Shown in pieces: positions 56,375 to 64,000 of a DNA stretch of 64,000 bases; within the stretch, counting starts at the first letter, position 1; every line of letters begins with the position of its first letter. Both the position numbers and the translations under genes were made by a program. The DNA is from Micromonospora olivasterospora. Its GTDB lineage: Bacteria > Actinomycetota > Actinomycetes > Mycobacteriales > Micromonosporaceae. The DNA lies in NCBI RefSeq assembly GCF_007830265.1, contig NZ_VLKE01000001.1, positions 5,146,001 through 5,210,000 of the forward strand, written 5' to 3'. The notes beneath the pieces are model-generated. The model was given only the letters and a program-made list of their open reading frames with translations, was not told where the DNA came from and did not search any database.

Positions 56375-56824
56375 ATGCGGACCTGGACGCCGCGCCGTCT
56401 GGTCGCGGCGGTGCTCGGCGCCGCCGGGACCGCGGCGGTGATCTCCGTGCCGACCGACCTGATCGACACCCCGCTGTTCACCCGCAGCGTCCCGGTGACG
56501 TGGTGGGCCTGGCCCGCGTTGGCCGTCACCGCGGTGCTGGCCGGCCTGCTGCTCGCCACCTACGTGCAGCCTGCGGACGCCGTGCCCCCGGCGACGGAGA
56601 AGCGGCTGGGCACCGTCGGCGGGGTGCTGTCACTGCTGGCGGTCGGCTGCCCCGTCTGCAACAAGCTGGTGCTGCTCGCGCTCGGCGCGAGCGGCGCCAT
56701 GACCTGGTTCGCGCCGGCGCAGCCGTTGCTCGCCGTCGCCTCGATCGTCCTGCTCGGCTGGGCCCTCGGCCGGCGCCTGCGCGGCGAGCGCAGGTGCCCG
56801 GTGCCCACTCCGGCGGACGGATAG
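56375..56824 (+). CDS. Small four-helix membrane protein with Cys-Pro-Val-Cys motif
   Basis: A 149-aa product with a GAGGAGGACCACG site before ATG 56375. Four hydrophobic helices are visible. The third begins LSLLAVGCPVCNKLVLLALG, placing a CPVC motif at the membrane edge, as in thiol-redox or metal-handling membrane proteins. I cannot assign a family. No thioredoxin or metal-resistance gene is adjacent. Confidence 0.75.
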   Translation: MRTWTPRRLVAAVLGAAGTAAVISVPTDLIDTPLFTRSVPVTWWAWPALAVTAVLAGLLLATYVQPADAVPPATEKRLGTVGGVLSLLAVGCPVCNKLVLLALGASGAMTWFAPAQPLLAVASIVLLGWALGRRLRGERRCPVPTPADG

Positions 56825-56874
56825 GTCAGGCGGTCAACCGGCCCGGCGCCGCACGCCCGCCCGCGTCCGGCAGG

Positions 56875-57125
56875 TCAAGCCTCGAAGCCGGCGGGGTGGG
56901 CGTCGCCGACGGCGGTCAGCACCGCGCCGTGCTCCAGCAGCGCCTTGCAGGCGCACAGCACCATCGTGAACCCGCCCATGGAGTCGATCGCCCTGGCCAC
57001 GCACTCGTCACCGCTGCCGCGGAAACCAGTCTCGGTGATCCGGACCAGGGTGACGTCCCCCTCGCCGGGCAGGAAACGCCATTCGAGCTGGGTGGGCGAC
57101 TCCGGGTCCCACTCCGCCAGGATGC
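56875..57125 (-). pseudogene. SRPBCC/AHSA1 protein, C-terminal fragment
   Basis: The frame reads AEWDPESPTQLEWRFLPGEG, then VTLVRITETGFRGSGDECVA and GGFTMVLCACKALLEHGAVL, ending AGFEA and stop. This is the C-terminal half of an SRPBCC polyketide-cyclase-like protein. The 5' half is absent; unrelated sequence begins at about 57126. There is no start codon or ribosome site. Confidence 0.75.
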
Positions 57126-57241
57126 GGCTTGGTCAAGCGGTCACTGGCCACGGACGCGGTGTTCCTTCCTCGTGCTGCTTGTGCCCGGCGGACAACGAGG
57201 TGGGAAGGGTGCTGGGGTGATCGTACGTGCCCGCCGACGCT

Positions 57242-58123
57242 CTACGGGGGCGCCGCCGCCCTCCATTCGAGCAGCCGGAGCAGGTAGTCGCCGTAGCCGC
57301 TCCGCGTCAACGGTTCCGCGAGGGCCCGTAGCTCGTGGTCGTCGAGGAAGCCGGCCCGCCACGCCGCCTCCTCCACACATCCGATCTTGAACCCCTGCCG
57401 CTCCTCGATCACCCGCACGTACTCGCCGGCCTGGACCAGTCCGGTGAACGTGCCGGTGTCCAGCCATGCCGTGCCCCGGTCGAGCAGGGTCAGGCTCAGC
57501 GCGCCCCGGCGCAGGTACTCCCTGTTGACGGCGGTGATCTCCAGCTCGCCGCGGTCGCTCGGCTTCAACCGGTCCGCGATGTCGACGACGTCGCCGTCGT
57601 AGAAGTAGAGGCCCGGCACGACGTACCGTGACCTCGGCTCGGCCGGCTTCTCCTCGAGGGACAGCACCCGTCCCGACTCGTCGAACTCCACCACTCCGTA
57701 CGACGACGGGTCGGCGACCGGGTAGCCGAAGATCTGCGCGCCCGACGGATCGGTGTGGCCACGCAGTTTCCGGCCGAGCCCCACGCCGTGGAAGATGTTG
57801 TCGCCCAGGATGAGCGCGACCGGTCCACCGGCCAGGAAGTCCCGTGCGATGACGACGGCCTGCGCTATGCCCTCGGGTCGGGGCTGCACCCCGTACGTGA
57901 GGGAGAGCCCCCACTGCCTCCCGTCACCGAGCAGCCGGTGGAACTGCGGCTGGTCCTCCTCGGTGGTGATCACCATGATCTCGTTGACCCCGGCCATCAC
58001 CAACGTGGACAGCGGATAGTAGACCATGGGCTTGTCGAACACCGGCAGGAGTTGTTTCGACACCGCCCGCGTGATCGGCCACAATCGCGATCCGGTTCCG
58101 CCTGCCAGCAGAATTCCTCGCAC
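57242..58123 (-). CDS. rmlA: Glucose-1-phosphate thymidylyltransferase
   Basis: A 293-aa nucleotidyltransferase making dTDP-glucose from dTTP and glucose 1-phosphate, the first step of dTDP-rhamnose and many deoxysugars. The signature [20 protein letters not shown] followed by [20 protein letters not shown] is complete. So are [12 protein letters not shown] (metal-binding Asp) and the product-site motif [18 protein letters not shown]. The length matches RmlA. No other rml genes or sugar biosynthesis genes lie nearby. Confidence 0.96.
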   Translation of the reverse strand: MRGILLAGGTGSRLWPITRAVSKQLLPVFDKPMVYYPLSTLVMAGVNEIMVITTEEDQPQFHRLLGDGRQWGLSLTYGVQPRPEGIAQAVVIARDFLAGGPVALILGDNIFHGVGLGRKLRGHTDPSGAQIFGYPVADPSSYGVVEFDESGRVLSLEEKPAEPRSRYVVPGLYFYDGDVVDIADRLKPSDRGELEITAVNREYLRRGALSLTLLDRGTAWLDTGTFTGLVQAGEYVRVIEERQGFKIGCVEEAAWRAGFLDDHELRALAEPLTRSGYGDYLLRLLEWRAAAPP

Positions 58124-58174
58124 CGGTGCAGGGTAACAACGCGGTCGCGGCTGGCGATTGTCGATGCCGAGGCG

Positions 58175-59752
58175 CTACCCGCCCTGCGGGGGCGAGACGA
58201 AGTCCTTCGAGCGGATCAGGGCGAACGCCAGTATCCCGGCGGCGATCGTGACGATCGCCGCCAGCAGCAGGATCTCGTTCAGGCCGCTGGCGAAACTGCC
58301 GCGCGCGATCTCGTCGAGCAGGTCGCGCTGCTGCGGCGGGACGGTCGCGAAGAGCCGGTTGACGCTGCCGTTGCGCAGGGCCCTGGCGATGTCGTCGCCG
58401 TGCGCGGCCAGCGGGGTTCCGGCGGTCCGGCTCTGCACCACGGTGGTCAGCCGGTTGGCGAGCAGGGTGCCCAACAGCGCCACACCGGTGGCGATGCCGA
58501 CCTGCCGGAAGGTCAGGTTGATTCCCGACGCCATGCCCGATCGCCTCGGTGGCACGACCCCGACCGCGGTGGACGCCAGCGGCGGGTTCACGAAACCGAT
58601 GCCGACGCCGGCCACGATCAGGCCCGGGACCAGGTGCGTCCACGACGACGCCGCGGTCAGGCCGCGCATGAGCAGCAACCCGACGCCGACCAGAGCCAGC
58701 CCCGGACCGACGAGCGCCCGGATCGGCACCTTCGCGCTCAGCCGTCCCGCCACGGCACTGGCGACCAGGACGGCGCCGGAGAGCAGGAGCAGCCGTACGC
58801 CGGTCTGCAGTGCGCTGTAGCCGAGCACGTTCTGCAGGTAGAGGACCAGGTACAGCAGCATGGAGAAGATGCTGAAGGAGACGCCGAACGCGGCGATGTC
58901 GCCGCCGACGAACGTGGGCACCCGGAACAGCCGTAGGTCGAACATCGGGTGCGTGCTGCGGGCCTCAATCAGGAGGAAGGCGGTGAGCAGCACCGCGGCC
59001 GCGGCGAAGCAGGCGACGACCACGCCGGCGGTGAAACTGCTGCGCCCCGCTTCGATCAGGGCGTAGACCAGGCAGGCCAGTGCCGCCGAGAAGACCACGA
59101 AGCCCGGCCAGTCCGGGCGGGTGGCCTGCTCGTCGCGCGACTCGACGACCTTCAGCCTGGTCAGGGCCAGCGCGACGACACCGATGGGCAGGTTGACGAA
59201 GAAGATCCACCGCCAGGACAGGCCCGAGACCAGTGCGCCTCCGATGATGGGTCCGATGGCCACAGCGACCCCGACCAGGCTGCCCCAGATGCCGAAGGCC
59301 ACGCCGCGCTCCGCGCCGCGAAAGGCGCTGGCCACCAGGGCCAGCGAGACGGAGAACATGATCGCCCCACCGACGCCCTGCAGGCCGCGGGACAGTTCGA
59401 GCATGAACGGGGACTGCGCGAAGCCGCACAGCGCCGACGCCGCGGTGAAGACGACCAGGCCGATCAGGTAGAGGCGGCGCCGGCCGAACAGGTCGGCCAG
59501 CGACCCGGCGGTCAGCAGGAGCGCCGCGAGGGTCAGCGAGTACGCGTCGACGACCCACTGCACGTCGGAGAAGGACGCCCCCAGCGAGGCCTGGATGTCC
59601 GGCAACGCGACGTTCACGATCGTCAGGTCGAGCAGCAACATGAACGTGCCCAGGCAGACTGCCGTGAGCGTCCACCACTTCGGGTCGACTCCCGGACGCG
59701 ACGGCCCCCGCGCACCTGAGCTGGCGGCGCCGATCCGGCTCGGCTCGGTCAT
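58175..59752 (-). CDS. MFS drug:H+ antiporter, DHA2 (14-helix) family
   Basis: A 525-aa exporter with about 14 hydrophobic helices. DHA2 signatures: WTLTAVCLGTFMLLLDLTIV with NVALPDI (motif D1), DVQWVVDAYSLTLAALLLTA with GSLADLFGRRRLYLIGLVVF (motif A), and GIWGSLVGVAVAIGPIIGG (motif C, antiporter). ATG 59752 is chosen because the segment before it is unlike membrane exporters; the ribosome site is weak. The substrate is unknown. It lies 51 bp from rmlA on the same strand. Confidence 0.93.
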   Translation of the reverse strand: MTEPSRIGAASSGARGPSRPGVDPKWWTLTAVCLGTFMLLLDLTIVNVALPDIQASLGASFSDVQWVVDAYSLTLAALLLTAGSLADLFGRRRLYLIGLVVFTAASALCGFAQSPFMLELSRGLQGVGGAIMFSVSLALVASAFRGAERGVAFGIWGSLVGVAVAIGPIIGGALVSGLSWRWIFFVNLPIGVVALALTRLKVVESRDEQATRPDWPGFVVFSAALACLVYALIEAGRSSFTAGVVVACFAAAAVLLTAFLLIEARSTHPMFDLRLFRVPTFVGGDIAAFGVSFSIFSMLLYLVLYLQNVLGYSALQTGVRLLLLSGAVLVASAVAGRLSAKVPIRALVGPGLALVGVGLLLMRGLTAASSWTHLVPGLIVAGVGIGFVNPPLASTAVGVVPPRRSGMASGINLTFRQVGIATGVALLGTLLANRLTTVVQSRTAGTPLAAHGDDIARALRNGSVNRLFATVPPQQRDLLDEIARGSFASGLNEILLLAAIVTIAAGILAFALIRSKDFVSPPQGG

Positions 59753-59930
59753 AGGCGGGATGGTACCGGCGGTGTGTGCAGGTTTATCCGGATTTTGGCG
59801 GATAGCGGGCATGGGTACGGTCCGCGGGCCGCCGGTGCGGCGGTCCTGCCGGATGCCGGTTGCGGTCAGCCTGCGGGGAGGGGGTCAAGGTCGGCCGGGT
59901 GGAACCCTGAAGATCTGACGAAGAACGACG

Positions 59931-59962
59931 GGTGGGGCCCGGCGCGTGCGCCGGGCCCCACC
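59931..59962 (-). terminator. Perfect 15-bp hairpin after the third subtilisin
   Basis: GGTGGGGCCCGGCGC pairs with its exact complement around GT. It lies 19 bp after the S8 stop codon. Confidence 0.85.
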
Positions 59963-59980
59963 ACTGTCGCCGTCAGGCGG

Positions 59981-61468
<1,488 letters not shown>

Positions 61469-61612
61469 ACAGACTCCCAGGGGCTGTTCCAGCCGGCCCA
61501 CGCCCCTGTGGAGGCTGGGCCGGCGGGAGACGGACAGGACGCCCGCCTTCGAACGACCAGCGTAGGAGCCGAGTGTCGCGTTACACACGGCCGTTTGGTC
61601 AGTCCCAGGCTG

Positions 61613-62482
61613 TCAGACAGTGGCCAGCGTGTGGGGGATCTCGTCGAGCAGTTCGCGGGCCAGGAAGCCGATGCGGCCGAACCGGGGCACCAGCCGCTGC
61701 CCGCTCACCGCGTGCGCGAACGCCGCCCAGCAGGCGGCCTGCGCCGGCTCCGCGCCGCGGGAGAGCAGCCCGGCCAGCAGCCCGGCCCGCACGTCGCCGC
61801 TGCCGGACGTGCCCAGCCCGGCGTCGCCGCTCTCCTCCCGCCAGCCCCGCCCGTCGGGCGTGGCGATGTGGCCGTACAGGGAGACCACCGCGTCGTACCG
61901 GCGGGCCAGCTCGGCGGCCTCGGCGTCCAGGTCGTCGCCGGGGTCGCGGCCGAGCAGGTGCCGGGCCTCGGTCAGGTTGGGGGTGAGCACCGCCGGCCGG
62001 CCGGAGCCGACCAGCAGGTCCGGCGCGTGGCTGAGCGCCCCGAGGGCGTACGCGTCGATCACCAGCGGGGTGTCGGTGGGCGCCGCGTCGAGGACCAGGC
62101 GCAGCAGCACGCCGGTCTCCTCGACCTCCGTGAGCCCGGGGCCGACGGCCACCACGTCGGCGCCCGCCACCAGCTCGGCGAGCCTGTCGCCGGGACGGCC
62201 GCCGACCGCGCCGTCGGGGGTCTCCGGCAGGCCCACCACCAGCGCCTCGGGCACCTGGATGCTCAGCGCGGCGGCGGTGGACTCGGCGGCGGCCAGCCGC
62301 AGTACGCCGGCGCCGGCCCGCAGCGCGGCCACCCCGGCCAGCAGCACCGCGCCGGGGGTGAAGCGGGAGCCGCCGACGACCAGCACGCTGCCGCGGCTCT
62401 CCTTGCCCCCGCCCGGTACGGGCAGCGCCCAGTCCCGCAGCAGACCGGGGGTGATCACGGCGGTGTCAGACCGGTTCGGCAT
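61613..62482 (-). CDS. nnrD: ADP-dependent (S)-NAD(P)H-hydrate dehydratase
   Basis: A 289-aa ribokinase-fold enzyme that repairs hydrated NADH/NADPH. Motifs: GSVLVVGGSRFTPGAVLLAG at the N-terminus, DVVAVGPGLTEVEETG, LVIDAYALGAL, PAVLTPNLTEARHLLG, and the catalytic GTSGSGDVRAGLLAGLLSRG with Asp. It corresponds to the C-terminal half of two-domain NnrDE; the epimerase half is absent, as in stand-alone forms. It overlaps the upstream phosphatase gene by 17 bp, so they form an operon. Confidence 0.92.
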   Translation of the reverse strand: MPNRSDTAVITPGLLRDWALPVPGGGKESRGSVLVVGGSRFTPGAVLLAGVAALRAGAGVLRLAAAESTAAALSIQVPEALVVGLPETPDGAVGGRPGDRLAELVAGADVVAVGPGLTEVEETGVLLRLVLDAAPTDTPLVIDAYALGALSHAPDLLVGSGRPAVLTPNLTEARHLLGRDPGDDLDAEAAELARRYDAVVSLYGHIATPDGRGWREESGDAGLGTSGSGDVRAGLLAGLLSRGAEPAQAACWAAFAHAVSGQRLVPRFGRIGFLARELLDEIPHTLATV

Positions 62483-63197
62483 CGACCTCGTCCTCCCGGG
62501 TCGGCCGGGCGCCCTGCCGGTGCAGGTGGCGCACGTCGTTGAAAATGTCGGGGCGCAGCCGGCCGTCAGCGCCGGCCGACCAGCCCGTGACGGAGCAGTT
62601 GGCGATGGAGTGCTGCCGGGTCAGCGCCATCAGCTCCGCCTCGGTCAGCCCTTCGACCAGGTAGCGCAGCACGAAGACCAGGGCGTCGTGGCCGAACAGC
62701 AGCACCCGCCGGCCGGCGTGGTCGCGGCGCAGGTCGGCGAGCAGGGTACGCAGCCGCAGCGCCACGTCCGTCCACGACTCGCCGCCCGGCGGGCGGTAGT
62801 AGAACTTGCCCAGCCGGGTCCGCCGCTCGGCCTCCTCGGGGAACCGCCGGGCGACGCCGCGTTCGGTCAGTCCGTCCAGGATGCCCAGCTCGCGGTCCCG
62901 CAGCCGCTCGTCCCGGCTGATCTCGACGCCGGTGCCGGCCAGGGCCAGCTCGGCGGTCCGCACCGCCCGCACGTACGGCGACGTGAGCGCCACATCCGGG
63001 CGACGCTGCTCCGGCAGCCCGGCCAGCCAGCGGCCGGTGGCCCGGGCCTGCTCCTCCCCGGTCGGGGACAGCGGCACGTCCGGGTCACGGTGGTTCAGCC
63101 CGATCAGCTCCCCGCCGGCGGCCTCGGCCGCCGTCGCGGCGACGTTCGCCGCGCTCTCGCCGTGCCGGACGATCCACAGCGCTGCCAGTTCCGCCAT
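62466..63197 (-). CDS. Histidine phosphatase superfamily protein
   Basis: A 243-aa phosphoglycerate-mutase-like phosphatase. The catalytic His is in LWIVRHGESAANVA. The conserved Arg/Glu region is TSPYVRAVRTAELAL with RDRELGILDGLTE. The second His is in VLLFGHDALVFVL. The substrate is unknown. The gene precedes and overlaps nnrD. Confidence 0.93.
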   Translation of the reverse strand: MAELAALWIVRHGESAANVAATAAEAAGGELIGLNHRDPDVPLSPTGEEQARATGRWLAGLPEQRRPDVALTSPYVRAVRTAELALAGTGVEISRDERLRDRELGILDGLTERGVARRFPEEAERRTRLGKFYYRPPGGESWTDVALRLRTLLADLRRDHAGRRVLLFGHDALVFVLRYLVEGLTEAELMALTRQHSIANCSVTGWSAGADGRLRPDIFNDVRHLHRQGARPTREDEVDAEPV

Positions 63198-63364
63198 GCG
63201 GCCACCCGTACCCGGCGCCCCTGACGGTTAACCGTGTCCGTGTCCGTGTCCGGTCGAGCCCGCGCCCGCCGTCCGGCCCTGTCGCGCCGGCCGGCGGTGC
63301 GTGAGAAAGCGGCGCTGCCGGGTAATCGCGCGCTGCACCGAGACGCGACAGGGGGAGGTATCCG

Positions 63365-63604
63365 GTGGCAACGATGGTCAGGGAAGAGATCAGCCCGGTC
63401 AGGGACAAGAACTACGACCTCATCCACACGCTGCAGATGTCGCTGGAGCAGGTGTACCGGATGGAGACGTACATCTCCGACGCCGACTCGCGCGGCGACA
63501 GCGAGCTCGCGACCTGGTTCCGGAAGATCCAGGACAACAACCGTAAGGCGGGCGAGCAGGCCAAGCAGATGCTGATGGACCGCATCCAGAAGGAGAAGCG
63601 CTGA
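63365..63604 (+). CDS. Small conserved helical protein (79 aa)
   Basis: GTG 63365 behind GGGGGAGG; ATG 63374 is an alternative. The product is charged and alpha-helical (NYDLIHTLQMSLEQVYRMET, WFRKIQDNNRKAGEQAKQML). It resembles short ferritin-like or coiled-coil proteins that are frequent in actinomycetes. I know no function. Confidence 0.75.
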   Translation: MATMVREEISPVRDKNYDLIHTLQMSLEQVYRMETYISDADSRGDSELATWFRKIQDNNRKAGEQAKQMLMDRIQKEKR

Positions 63605-63671
63605 GTCACGACTCGGGCCGGCCGGGGTGGACGCCTGCTGCGCCCACCCGGCCGGCCCGCGTCCGGTGGGA

Positions 63672-63970
63672 TCAGGGCACCCGGACGGCGTACACGCCCC
63701 GGCCGAAGGTGCCCGCGACGAGGCGGTGGTTGTCGCCGTCGTACTCGATGTCGTCGACCGAGACGAGCGGCAGGCCCCTGCCCTGCCGCAGCCACCCCCC
63801 ACCGCCGGACGGGCTGACGAAGACGCCCTGGTCGGTGGTGGCGTAGAGGGCCGCGCCCCGGCCGATGGCCAGGTCGTTGACGGGCGCGTCGGGCAGTGTG
63901 CCGCTGAGGTCGGTGAAGTGCCGGCCGCCACGGCGGCGAGGGGCAGGGGGAGGAGTCGTCGTCGTGCCAC
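63672..63970 (-). pseudogene. Secreted sialidase/BNR-repeat-like protein reduced to its two ends
   Basis: GTG 63970 with a GAAGGGACC site opens a signal peptide (ARRRLLPLPLAAVAAG). Within 50 bp the sequence jumps, out of frame, to the C-terminal part of a beta-propeller: VNDLAIGRGAALYATTDQGV, then DIEYDGDNHRLVAGTFGRGV and YAVRVP, stop at 63672. The body of the protein has been deleted. The C-terminal motifs resemble those at the ends of exo-alpha-sialidase/YCF48-like proteins. Confidence 0.6.
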
Positions 63971-64000
63971 GGAGGTCCCTTCGCCGGTGGAGGGGAAGAC

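Overview
The window looks like a chromosomal segment of a high-GC actinomycete, most probably a member of the Micromonosporaceae. This rests on the G/C-ending codons, the frequent GTG starts, the GTGA start/stop overlaps and the gene families present. It is not a lineage call backed by a marker gene, and no complete tRNA or rRNA gene is visible.

Layout. Positions 1-3.6 kb hold two tandem secreted subtilisins, a broken aldo/keto reductase, a TMEM175-type channel and a VOC protein. Positions 3.6-4.7 kb are a graveyard of four truncated genes. Positions 4.7-8.4 kb hold small housekeeping genes: an SRPBCC protein, a holin-like membrane protein, an EamA-type transporter, a GNAT acetyltransferase and a sirtuin. 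Positions 8.6-10.4 kb encode a microbial rhodopsin and the Brp/Blh enzyme that makes its retinal, as an overlapping two-gene operon. Positions 10.2-11.0 kb hold three tiny coupled genes on the other strand. A truncated FHA-ABC gene and an IS110 element follow.

The dominant features are two paralogous giant genes: A at 14.05-28.8 kb and B at 49.2-56.2 kb. Both share an N-terminal hydrophobic module, a proline-rich stretch and a central domain with a His/Cys arrangement. They then carry arrays of a 112-residue winged-helix unit, 18 full copies in A and 6 in B. Differences between copies concentrate in the predicted DNA-recognition helix while the scaffold is almost invariant. Gene A has a 31-G tract upstream and a one-base C-tract frameshift late in the gene. 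I consider this pair the best candidate for an undescribed system.

Between A and B lies an accessory region. It holds an IS630 element, a tRNA-Val(CAC) remnant, and an SGNH-hydrolase gene broken by an IS21-type element that is itself broken by an IS4-type element; target duplications are readable for both. It also holds a NYN-LOTUS protein, an XRE-cupin regulator divergent from a thioredoxin-reductase-like enzyme, and a lipoprotein, DUF305 and LVIVD cluster. An FMN-binding glutamate-synthase-like gene here is split by a TnpB element. A TetR regulator with a quinone oxidoreductase and a decayed ISL3 transposase complete it. Positions 56.3-64 kb are more ordinary chromosome: a small membrane protein, rmlA, an MFS exporter, a third subtilisin, nnrD, a histidine phosphatase, and a sialidase-like gene reduced to its two ends.
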